Below are positions 1-8,456 of a stretch of 64,000 bases of DNA, piece by piece. The first letter of the stretch is position 1. Every line of letters starts with the position of its first letter. Where the stretch lies: assembly GCA_030295235.1 (NCBI GenBank), contig AP026167.1, positions 496,001 through 560,000 of the forward strand, in the 5' to 3' direction. The stretch is from Fistulifera solaris. Its lineage: Eukaryota > Bacillariophyta > Bacillariophyceae > Naviculales > Stauroneidaceae. A program made the position numbers and the translations under genes. The notes beneath the pieces were generated by a model. That model worked only from the letters and a program-made list of their open reading frames with translations. It did no database searches and was not told the DNA's origin.

Positions 1-1
1 G

Positions 2-133
2 GCCAAGCCACCAGCGGCTTCCTTCATTGGATTTGGGGGAGTGGCCCGTCGCGAGAAGGTGGTGCAATTGTCCGACTGGTTCGTCACCGACTTTGGTTTG
101 CTGACGAAAGTGGTACGAGCGGCCGCAAAGTAA
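2..133 (+). CDS. C-terminal end of an unidentified protein (partial)
   Basis: An open frame runs from the window edge to a TAA at 131-133 and encodes 43 residues, including the stretch SFIGFGGVARREKVVQLSDW. The mix of hydrophobic and basic residues is typical of a real C-terminus. The gene starts outside the window and I recognise no domain. The next gene is on the other strand and ends 132 bp away, so the two are convergent. Confidence 0.5.
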   Translation, partial: AKPPAASFIGFGGVARREKVVQLSDWFVTDFGLLTKVVRAAAK

Positions 134-265
134 CAGGGAGAATCAGAAAAAGATCAAGTAATTTGGCAGTTTCTATCATATGACAATCGTCATATTCAAT
201 TATATCTATGCTTAGAAAACTGTAGCCGGCCAAGAAACAACTCACATTTGAGCTTTATCCATCGT

Positions 266-1945
266 TCAAGTGTTTTTTGTTTGAAAATAGGCTTCCCGGA
301 TGGTGGGATCCGTGGCGGCAAAGAGCAAGGCCGACATGCCGGTCATATCAGGAAGTTTCGACACCTTGAATAAAGGACTACGAAAGCGGATGCCCGTCTC
401 GGTGTCCACAAGACCCAGTGACAACGCTGATTCCACATAAAATTGACCCATGGGTGAAGCGCGAGCGCCTTTGGCAGCTTTCACGCGCGTGTTCTGTGGC
501 TTTTCACTGGAATACAGTTGCTCAAAGCGTGCCTTGACGTTGGTGGGAAGACTTTGACAGATAGTGAAGTGGTCAAACTTCATGTTGGAAACGGCGTGAT
601 AGATTCCTTTCATTGAGGGAGGGTAACAAACAGCTCTTTTCAAGCGTTGTTGGGCCGGTAACGCAGCGCAATGGATGCAGCGAATGCCCACTTGACCGAG
701 GATGATACGTTGACGGCGTCCTGGGGCTGGAGCATTGACATCGCTCGAGTCGGCTGCAAATACTTCGACTTGTTTGCGGATGAAGCAGTGGATTTCGTTC
801 AAGTGCTGTTCGTCGCGTGGAGAAGATAGCAAAATGACACCAGCCCCTGGGGAAGGTTGTGGAGATAGAAGAGAAACATGCGTGTTGACTTGAGACACAC
901 CTATCTTCTTGGGTGAAAGATAAGGTAACTTGACTTGCGTGATCCTACGTTTCTCTTCTTCCAAATTGAAGCGCGATTGGACAGTAGGAGAAAGTGCTTG
1001 AAGCATTCGAGGACGCTCATTCACAAGAAGAGGTTTCGGACTCATTTGATACTGCAACAACAATTTGGATACAGTAGAATCGCACAACGTAGGCGTGATA
1101 TGGCTGGTAGTCCTGGCTCGTTTTCTTGGAGGATCTGCTCTCGGTAGACTCTTCTGTAAGGCCAAGGTCAAAGCGGTAAGACTCTTTTCTTGATCTTTTT
1201 CTTTCGGAGTTGACACCTGATTTTTCATATAAACTCCTCCATCACGATCGATCATTCCCATCGATACCGCCGCATCATGATAATACTGGGCAGTCGAGGT
1301 AAACGATGACTTTCCAGCAGTCTTCTTTTTCTTCTTATCATGTTCTTTGTGAGACTTTTGACCTTCTCTCAGTTCACGGAGCTTGGCTCGCACGCTTTCT
1401 GGAAGACCCGCGCAGCGACTAAAGTGATCAAACTTCATATCACTGACTGCATGATAGACGCGCGCTACACTGGTCGGAAAGCAGACCGCCCGTTTCGCCC
1501 GTTGCGGTAAGTGGCGGCAATGAATGCAGCGCAAGCCGACTTGGTGCAAGCGGATTGGGTTCTTCCGTCCCGGAGCTCTCTGATCCATGTCGGCCTGTTC
1601 GACCATGAAGACTTCAATCTGCTGTCGAATGTATGAATGCAATGGTGGGAGAGCCGTCATGTCTTCACGCGGTTGTGCTAATAACCGGAAAGGTCGTTCG
1701 TCTCCTCCATCGGAAACGGTGCGCTTACGAGGATTTCTCTCTGAAGTGTTAGCCGAGTAATCGGGCACAGAAGGCTTTTGAAGAATTTCTGCACACAAAG
1801 ACTCGTCCGAAGATACGGTGGAGACCTCCGATTGATCCGAAACAGCGGGAGGGGAGTTTTTCTCGACACCATGGTTCTCAAAGAGGACTTGGCAGTTTTC
1901 CAAACGGATCGCTCGGGGCGTGAGCTGAGGATTCGAGTTCATCAT
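266..1945 (-). CDS. Protein with two copies of a Cys/His (zinc-finger-like) module
   Basis: A single-exon frame of 559 residues beginning with two consecutive ATGs. The protein holds two copies of a roughly 140-residue module, near residues 100-240 and 380-525. Each copy has a helix rich in I, R and Q (YIRQQIEVF, FIRKQVEVF), an A-P-G-R turn, then VGLRCIHC or VGIRCIHC, then KRAVC-F/Y-P, YHAVS-x-MKFDHF and a final Cys. The C-x2-C pair (140, 143) and H-x3-C pair (174, 178) of copy 1 are kept in copy 2, which suggests a zinc-binding fold. Each copy ends with a similar AxSxGxxD tail. Basic linkers and S/T-rich segments suggest a nuclear protein. I know of similar uncharacterised modules in diatom proteins but no function. 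Start and stop are clear. Confidence 0.8.
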   Translation of the reverse strand: MMNSNPQLTPRAIRLENCQVLFENHGVEKNSPPAVSDQSEVSTVSSDESLCAEILQKPSVPDYSANTSERNPRKRTVSDGGDERPFRLLAQPREDMTALPPLHSYIRQQIEVFMVEQADMDQRAPGRKNPIRLHQVGLRCIHCRHLPQRAKRAVCFPTSVARVYHAVSDMKFDHFSRCAGLPESVRAKLRELREGQKSHKEHDKKKKKTAGKSSFTSTAQYYHDAAVSMGMIDRDGGVYMKNQVSTPKEKDQEKSLTALTLALQKSLPRADPPRKRARTTSHITPTLCDSTVSKLLLQYQMSPKPLLVNERPRMLQALSPTVQSRFNLEEEKRRITQVKLPYLSPKKIGVSQVNTHVSLLSPQPSPGAGVILLSSPRDEQHLNEIHCFIRKQVEVFAADSSDVNAPAPGRRQRIILGQVGIRCIHCAALPAQQRLKRAVCYPPSMKGIYHAVSNMKFDHFTICQSLPTNVKARFEQLYSSEKPQNTRVKAAKGARASPMGQFYVESALSLGLVDTETGIRFRSPLFKVSKLPDMTGMSALLFAATDPTIREAYFQTKNT

Positions 1946-2283
1946 CGTGGCTTGTTGTATTCTTCTGAAATGGCTTCAGCGAATGTTTTCGCACTTCGAA
2001 TTATGAGGAGTGTCGGTGAGTACGATGAATCATGCTTCGAACGTCTGTAAGATTCGTTCTCGGTGAGCCGCATCGTTCCGAGAGGTGAGTAAAGTGAATC
2101 TTTTGATCTGTAGATTTGATCCATCACTCGGAGGCTCAATGGAGGTGAGAGAGTTGAATCTTTTTGAATCTTCGTGCTCGAATAACTGAATCTTGGCTCA
2201 AAATTATTGTTCGATCGTTCAATTGAATAACGGATCTTTTGCTTTACTTACGCCAGTATAGATCCAAGTGTAAGCGACCTTTT

Positions 2284-2306
2284 CCAAGACTACATTTCAG
2301 TCATGA
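2284..2306 (+). repeat. Dispersed 23-bp hairpin motif, copy 1
   Basis: This copy reads CCAAGACT, ACATTT, CAGTCATGA. It differs at one base from the copy on the other strand at 21397-21419. The GACT and AGTC arms can pair. Other copies lie near 21.6, 32.7, 32.9, 51.5, 51.7, 51.9 and 55.4 kb, all between genes. Confidence 0.75.
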
Positions 2307-2469
2307 ATCATCAAGAACGTCTTTAAGCCGAACTGCTATTTTGGAAATAATAATCGTCGTTCGCTGTGCGCTCGGCATTCAAGTACGTTTTCCGTTCATT
2401 TAATGGTGTTAGATGTCGAGCATCTCTTTGGAACGCTGTCTTTGCAAAAAACTCATTTTATGGCTTTCT

Positions 2470-2624
2470 CGCATGAACAGAAAATCTAAGTAATTTTGAG
2501 ACAGACGGAAATTCTGTGACTAGTGGTGTCTTCCAGTAAACAGAAAATCTGAAAAGATTTATAATCAGACGGAAATTCTGTCTCCATTCATCTAAACTTA
2601 AATAGAGACGGAAATTCTGTCTGA
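2470..2624. repeat. Degenerate minisatellite with AGACGGAAATTCTGT units
   Basis: The 15-mer AGACGGAAATTCTGT occurs three times (2503-2517, 2567-2581 and 2606-2620). Two of the intervals also carry ACAGAAAATCT, which is partly its inverse. The period is about 64 bp for the first step and about 39 bp for the second. The arrangement could fold into small hairpins. No coding role is seen. Confidence 0.7.
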
Positions 2625-2723
2625 CGTTGCCTCGTTTGAATTTTTTTGCGCACCAACAAACAAAAATGCATTGCATTTTGTTGGCTACATTCACTTGTTT
2701 GCGGTATAATAAGCTACTCTAGA

Positions 2724-3513
2724 ATGCAACTACATTCTCTCCACAACTTCCTGGTTGTCTTTTTTAATCTCCTTGTGCTCGTTACCGGTCAATGGGTGGT
2801 CGATACCGCGCAATAAACAACAACCTGCCGTCACTTGTCTGAATTTATTTTCCAACCTTGGAGATCTCTTTACCGGCGGCAGGTTGGTACCTCAATCCAA
2901 ATTGGCATACGGCGATCCGTTAATCGAACGTTCGGAAGAGCAACGAACCTTTGCCGTGCAAGAAAAATTGTTCAGTTGGACCGGCGAAGACTTTGATGTC
3001 TACGATGAAGCCGCCGACAACAGTCCGTATGTCCGAGTTCGTGGGGCACTGCTGCACTTACCCGGTAAAGACAAAATGCGCATCGTGCAAGGGGATGAAA
3101 TTGTGGCGACACTCGATCGCAAACTTATCGCGTTGAAACCAACCTACGATATTTATCGCGGTGATTGTCAAGAAAAGATTGGATGGATCGAAAAAGCTTT
3201 GGTGAGTTTCACCGATACGTTTGATTTCTATGCCGAATGCGAAAAGGGTGGTGTGGGTCCCTTTGCGGCATCTCCTGCCTACAAATTGGAAGGTGACTTT
3301 CTGCAACGGAACTTTGTCATGAAAAATGCCCAAGGCGAAACCGTGGCCAAAGTTATTGAGGATCGACTCATTGAATTTGATCGATTCGATCATTATCAGT
3401 TGCAAGTGGCGGCAGGGATGGATCCTGTGCTCGTGATTGCTTGTGCTTGTGCAATCGATGAAGAATTAGAAGAAGAACATGAAAAGAAACGGAAAGAACG
3501 CAAAAGCCAATGA
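2724..3513 (+). CDS. LURP-one-related (tubby C-terminal-like fold) protein, probably secreted or membrane-targeted
   Basis: The body matches the LURP-one-related/DUF567 family: a beta-rich fold with repeated short strands around MRIVQGDEIVATLDRKL, TYDIYRGD, DTFDFYAE and VAKVIEDRLIEFDRFDHYQL, ending in a hydrophobic helix (VLVIACACAI) and a basic tail. The long open frame has no ATG near its 5' end. An ATG at 2724 in the adjacent frame opens a good signal peptide. Reading the T6 run at 2760-2765 as T5 joins the two frames into FLVVFLISLCSLPVNG and gives 262 residues with no internal stop, so I take 2724 as the start and the extra T as a sequence error. The family is related to phospholipid scramblases; substrate and location are unknown. 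It converges with the next gene, 43 bp away. Confidence 0.75.
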
Positions 3514-3556
3514 TGAATAACGTTGTGCGTTAGCAGTCTCGTGATATATCAACGAT

Positions 3557-4697
3557 TTACCGTTCAAAATCTATACCCAAAAATGAGCGGGGACGCCTTT
3601 TGACGTAGCTTGTAAAGAGTTCTAAACTGTCCTTGACAGTTCCTTGAATTTGGCTTCCCCATTGTCGTTCTAATTCTTTCAAACCAACATGATGTTCGAA
3701 GTAGAATTGATCAATCAAACCCGACAATTCGTCGTCCTCCAGTAGTTGCTGCACCAAAGCCATCTCCAAATGAGGCGTGTCAATATCCAGCTTGACAATG
3801 ATTAAATCATCCTCGTTAAAGTTCTGTTTGATAGTTGTAAATGGATTCAATACGTTGCCTGGTTCGACCGAGACACCCACATTGATCCAATGATAGGCCG
3901 ACATGAAATGCGGTGGAAGATTCTTGTACACTTCCGCCGGTTCCGTCGGTTTCAACTCGAAGGCATAAATATGATCAAAGGGAAATCCAAATCGCCGAAA
4001 CAGATCCATCAGATACAGAGCAGGACTCTCCCCATAAAATTGCAAAGATGCTCCCATATCTACCAACACAATGCGTGACGTTCGCTGCAAATTCCGACAC
4101 ATGGTCCCAAAGTCGTGTACCAAATAATTAAGATTCAACAAATTGCCGCGTCGTGTTTCACAAAATATTGGATGCCGCATCGGCGGCAACAAGGGTTCGA
4201 CATAACCCGCCGTGGACGTCCACGACAATTGTTGACTGGTGGGAAAGATGCCCGCCAACAATCCCTGTGGATGCAAATCGACCGATTGACAGACATCGTT
4301 GTTCGCACGCAATCGTAAATCGGGAATCGTGGCTTGAAAGGCTTTGACGCGTGCGGCATACTCGTCCAAATCACGACGATATTGCATCAATTGTGAATGA
4401 ATGGTCGATGCTGACGGATCGTTCCAAATGCGACAACCTTGTTGTTTTTGTTGTGCTTCATCGTAACCCAATTGTTGCGCATTCTGTAGAACGTACGATT
4501 CGACGGGAGCGGGAGTATACGACGGCGGTGAACTCCGGGATAAGGACAGGAACTCGAACGTAGTCGGTAGTTGTTCACAACCGAGGGGGTACATGAAAAA
4601 TAATAATGAATCGAGCAGAGAGTAACGACGAGGCACAGCAACACCCACGGTGTTGTGGGGATATTCTCTTGTTTTTGAAGTTGAGTGATCGTCTCAT
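3557..4697 (-). CDS. FkbM-like methyltransferase-fold protein with N-terminal membrane anchor
   Basis: The C-terminal half has features of class I methyltransferases of FkbM type: RIVLVDMGAS (motif I-like, D-x-G-A), IYAFELKP with an acidic residue after strand 2, WINVGVS, and IIVKLDID, a motif IV-like strand. Such enzymes usually O-methylate sugars or lipids. The 363-residue open frame starts without an ATG. Upstream frames supply a basic N-terminus from the ATG at 4697 and a membrane segment (WVLLCLVVTLCSIHYYF). Two one-base additions, in the A5 run at 4596-4600 (seen on the + strand) and probably the G4 run at 4657-4660, join all three frames into a 380-residue type II anchored protein. The second correction rests only on the sense of the result. 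Golgi-lumen orientation is inferred. Catalytic activity is not proven by motif alone. Confidence 0.65.
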
Positions 4698-5218
4698 GGT
4701 GAATTTCGAAAATGAGACGAATGGTAACACTTTTCTATTCCTTGATGATTTCAATGATGAGAGGATTATTAGGTATTTTATGCCGTTTTGCTGACTTTAT
4801 TGTACGTGTTGCGTTCACCAATGACATCGTGCGACGTGACGTCGGAACGATCGGAGTTGACGACGACCTCCTCATCGCGTGGATCGATTAGGGCTATAGT
4901 TAGTTGGGAGAGCTGATCGGTCAAAACACGCACCGGTTCTCTTACTACGCTTCCAAAAGTAGACTTGGGGATGACGCGCGCCATCCAAGTACTCTCCTGC
5001 ATGGAAGGTATCTTTGGGACGTTCGAAAAATCTTCGCCTTTTTGGGTTCGTTTTCGCGGGGAGAGGGATGGGTGTCAACTCCAACGAGGACGAGAAGAAA
5101 AAAAAAACACAAATTTAGGTTGTGTGTCGACCGATCGTCGACGCTTTCATTTCCGCAAAAAGACGCAAAATACTCTCGAACGTCTTTCATTACAAGTTAA
5201 CGAGCTAATTGTGTTACG
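4698..5218. other. Intergenic region between divergent genes
   Basis: 521 bp separate the starts of the FkbM-like gene and the thiolase. One short minus-strand frame (4778-5002) is listed separately. An A-rich run lies at 5096-5107. No other structure is seen. Confidence 0.4.
4778..5002 (-). CDS. Small hypothetical protein of 74 residues
   Basis: An ATG-started frame encodes 74 residues with a balanced composition (IPKSTFGSVVREPVRVL, QLTIALIDPRDEEVVV). The alternation of hydrophobic and charged residues looks coding, but no family is recognised and the frame lies in a divergent promoter region. It could be chance or an upstream exon. Confidence 0.3.
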   Translation of the reverse strand: MQESTWMARVIPKSTFGSVVREPVRVLTDQLSQLTIALIDPRDEEVVVNSDRSDVTSHDVIGERNTYNKVSKTA

Positions 5219-6588
5219 ATGCTTTCGACATTACGTACAACAACAACAACATCATCATCGACGACTAAAATCACTCGCATCATCGCGACGCGCTGCTTCT
5301 CGTCGACCACCACCGACCCTGTCGTTGTCGTCGGAGGCGTCCGATTGCCCTTTGCGACAACGTCCAGCATTTACCACGACCAAATGGCGGTTGATTTGCA
5401 ACGTCTCGCCATTCATGGACTTTTGACACAAACTGCTCTCGATAAGAGTCTCGTCGATTACATTGTGTGCGGCAATGTCATTCAAGAAGTTCGTACGAGT
5501 AACATTGCGCGGGAAGCCGCCATTCAAGCCGGTTTGCCGCACTCCATTGGGGCTCACACCATCGCACAGGCGTGTATTTCCGCAAATGCGGCCATTTGTA
5601 CTGCGGCAGAAAAGATTTTGACGGGACACGCTTCTGTAGTCATTGCCGGGGGTTGTGAAACCTTTTCCGATGTGCCCATTCGTTTGAAACGACCGATTCG
5701 TCAAAACTCATCACCATGCCCAAGGCCATGAAGAAAGGAGGTCCATTGGGAGCTGTTCGTCATTTGCTCAAGGGATTGAAATCGAACGATTTGGGCTTGG
5801 AAACACCCGCCATTGCCAATTACACGACCGGTGAAGTCATGGGCGTGAGTTCCGATCGTCTCAGTGCCAAATTTGGTGTTTCGCGTCGCGAACAGGATGA
5901 ATTCACCGTGCGCTCGCATACATTGGCCGCCAAGGCGCATCAAGATGGTTTCTATCGAGAGGAAATCATTCCTTACAAGGGCAGTACGGCGGAAAATGGG
6001 ATCAAGGGTGATTCGACCTTGGAATCGGTGTCCAAGCTCAAACCGGCATTCGTGAAACCCAATGGAACGCACACGGCAGCGAATAGCAGTTTCTTGACCG
6101 ACGGTGCGGCTGCATCGCTGCTCATGAGTGAGAGCAAGGCCAAAGAACTGGGATTCAAGCCTTGGGCCTATCTGCGTGATTGGTCGTTTAAAGCGTGCGA
6201 TCCCTTTGAGGAATTGCTACTGGGACCGACTTATTGCTCGCAGCAAGTACTGACTCGGATGGGATTGAATATGGAAGAAGATATTGGTGTGTATGAAATT
6301 CACGAAGCTTTTGCCGGTCAGATTCTGTCCAATTTGACCGCCATGTCCTCGCAGAAATTCGCTGATGACAATTTCAACGGCAAGATGGTCGGTAAAGTGG
6401 ATATGGACAAGATGAACACCAAGGGCGGTTCGCTGGCGGTAGGACATCCTTTTGGAGCCACCGGATCTCGTCTTTTGACGACAGCCTCACGTCGCTTGCA
6501 ACAAGAGAATCAGCGCTTTGCCTTGATTGCTGCCTGTGCTGACGGTGGATTAGGTCATGCTTGCATCTTGGAACGTTATGATAACTAA
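5219..6588 (+). CDS. HADHB: Mitochondrial trifunctional enzyme beta subunit (3-ketoacyl-CoA thiolase)
   Basis: It carries out the last step of fatty-acid beta-oxidation, thiolytic cleavage of 3-ketoacyl-CoA. The N-terminus is rich in S, T and R (mitochondrial presequence, about 30 residues). The catalytic Cys119 lies in AQACISANAAI, followed by AGGCETFSDVP. The C-terminal half holds IHEAFAGQ, GGSLAVGHPFGATGSR with the active-site His, and AACADGGLGHA with the second Cys. Order and spacing match HADHB better than cytosolic acetyl-CoA acetyltransferases. The frame breaks at 5703-5706, where A4 should be A5 (RQ-KLITMPKAMKKGG); with the fix the protein is 456 residues. The gene converges with the serine acetyltransferase gene, 90 bp away. 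It is intronless. Confidence 0.9.
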
Positions 6589-6678
6589 AACATGACTTAA
6601 CAACAAAGAGTACAAGGAACGTCTAGCGAATGCTTTTGTATTTATTTCTAGTACAGCGTACAATGTGAAAAACAGAAT

Positions 6679-8049
6679 TTAAAAGTAAGTGGTGGCAGAT
6701 ACATTCTTTGAGGCTTGTCGAAGGCTCGTCAATGTGTCAGGTATGTGGTGGAGATGATCCGACATTTGCTGCACGACTTGTTCCACCACGCTCTGTACTT
6801 GTTCGGGGGTAAGATCCGTAAGTTTTCGCAGCACTTTCTCGGCATCCTGTTGGAATTGGTCGACTGGAACATGACCCACATTATGATGATCCAGAGCAAA
6901 TAATATAGGAAAGATTTGCAGGACGCCGAACGGCTGCAATACATTCTTGAGCATGCTGGCGGACACACAATCCGCAGGAACTTCGCAGCGTGTCAATTTG
7001 GCATACTCACGCCACGGACAAAGTGATGTTCCGGAAAAGAGATGCGAGTCCATGATATTATTGTCGTCTTCGGAATCCGTCGAGCTGTCTGTGACGCTGC
7101 TGACACCCGGCACGGGAGGAGATTGTGGAATAGTATTCCCGGCATCATTGGAATGATGATGATAATTATTATTATGCAACTTTTCGATGTGATTCTTTTG
7201 TACGTTCTGCAACAATTCATCCATATCACTGCCCGGTTCTTCTTCTTTCACATGCCCAATAATTTTGGCGGGCGCACCGACCGCTGTGGCGCCTTCGGGA
7301 ATCTCCCGCAAGACGACGGAACCGGCACCTATTTTCGAGCGATCCCCGATGCGAATATTCCCCAATAAACTCGCGTTGGCTCCAATTAAGACATGTTCTC
7401 CTACTTTGGGATGCCGATCCCCCGTTTCTTTACCGGTACCGCCCAACGTCACTCCATGTAAAATGGTGCAACCATCGCCCACCTGCGCGGTTTCTCCCAC
7501 GACGATTCCGGTCCCATGATCAAACAGCAAGGCAGCTCCGAGTTGCGCGGCTGGATGTATATCCAGTCCAAAGACGGCACTGACTTGGGATTGCAAAAAG
7601 AGGGCCGTGTACGTGCTGTGGGCATACCACATCCGGAAGGCGACCCGATGACACACGGTGGCGGCGAATCCTTTACTGAACAGAATGACTTGTAAGGGAT
7701 GATTCATGGCGGGATCGCGCCGTACGACGGCACGTAAATCGTGATAGACTGCCGCGTGCATGGTATGACCGAGTTCGAGGACGTCCGACGTGAAGGCCTC
7801 GCGAAAGACTTGTCGCAAATTCATGGGACAGAACAGACACGGTTCACTCGAAGAAGTTGGGAGCAATCGATGACAGACGGTTTGTACGACCATATCCATC
7901 CAGGTTTCGACAGATGGGTGCAACGCTGTACTTTTCAAAAAGAAACAAAGCGCCGGCTCCTTTGCCAAAATGGTCCGTGCCTCGGAGAGCAACTCTTCTG
8001 TAAAAGCCCCGTCATCGATCGCGGCAGAGAATTCCGATATTCCCGGCAT
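6679..8049 (-). CDS. cysE: Serine O-acetyltransferase with long C-terminal extension
   Basis: It makes O-acetylserine from serine and acetyl-CoA, the first committed step of cysteine synthesis. The alpha-helical N-domain (residues 1-160) is followed by left-handed beta-helix hexapeptides (165-265). Catalytic landmarks are DHGTG near 177-181 and ILHGVTLGGTGK near 196-207; GAGSVV and AVGAPAKIIG close the helix. Residues after about 268 form a low-complexity linker (NNNYHHH, SSTDSEDDNN) and a helical domain not found in bacterial CysE. That domain holds an EF-hand-like loop, DHHNVGHVPVDQF, with Gly at position 6 but Gln at position 12. It has 456 residues against about 270-330 for usual enzymes. 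There is no clear targeting peptide at this start. It is intronless. Confidence 0.9.
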   Translation of the reverse strand: MPGISEFSAAIDDGAFTEELLSEARTILAKEPALCFFLKSTALHPSVETWMDMVVQTVCHRLLPTSSSEPCLFCPMNLRQVFREAFTSDVLELGHTMHAAVYHDLRAVVRRDPAMNHPLQVILFSKGFAATVCHRVAFRMWYAHSTYTALFLQSQVSAVFGLDIHPAAQLGAALLFDHGTGIVVGETAQVGDGCTILHGVTLGGTGKETGDRHPKVGEHVLIGANASLLGNIRIGDRSKIGAGSVVLREIPEGATAVGAPAKIIGHVKEEEPGSDMDELLQNVQKNHIEKLHNNNYHHHSNDAGNTIPQSPPVPGVSSVTDSSTDSEDDNNIMDSHLFSGTSLCPWREYAKLTRCEVPADCVSASMLKNVLQPFGVLQIFPILFALDHHNVGHVPVDQFQQDAEKVLRKLTDLTPEQVQSVVEQVVQQMSDHLHHIPDTLTSLRQASKNVSATTYF

Positions 8050-8456
8050 TCAGAGCTTATTGATTGAAGGAACAGTTTGTAATTGTAATTGTAATTATAA
8101 TTGTAATGGCTTCTTGAATATTGACTGACTGAAAGAGAGAAACAAGAATTGTAATTGTTTTGTTTCTTGTATGTTCTGTGTTCTGTAGTTTTGTATGAAG
8201 CAACCCCCAACCGTCCTTGCCAACCCCCACTTCGTTTCTGTTCCGAGAGGGTCCGCGCGCTCGCGAAAAGTGCATGCTATCTTTCAACGTGTACTGGTAA
8301 ACGATCAATGATCAACATTTTTCAGTCCCGAATCGCCAATCGAAACTACGTTCTTGCCATTGCTTTTAGAGACCTATAAATTGTAGGGCAATACACCTTT
8401 TCTTGCTGACATGAACATTTTATTTTTTTTCTTTAAAAAAAATCGGCTGACGACTT
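8050..8456. other. Intergenic region with TTGTAA microsatellite
   Basis: 407 bp between two minus-strand genes. A (TTGTAA)n-type microsatellite lies at about 8076-8106, in the probable leader of the serine acetyltransferase gene. A T-rich then A-rich run (8428-8443) precedes the stop of the upstream gene. Nothing else is seen. Confidence 0.5.

Larger units (their letters stand above)
1946..2723. other. Intergenic region with a hairpin motif copy and a short tandem repeat
   Basis: No credible gene is seen in these 778 bp. The stretch between 2040 and 2260 is rich in GAATCTT-like words. It contains one copy of the dispersed hairpin motif (2284-2306) and the degenerate minisatellite at 2470-2624, both listed separately. 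It lies between a minus-strand gene start and a plus-strand gene start, so it should hold two divergent promoters; no specific element can be called. Confidence 0.5.

Noticed and set aside
8057-8308. Minus-strand frame of 83 codons upstream of the serine acetyltransferase
   Set aside because: It consists largely of the TTGTAA microsatellite and leader sequence; no sensible protein composition.
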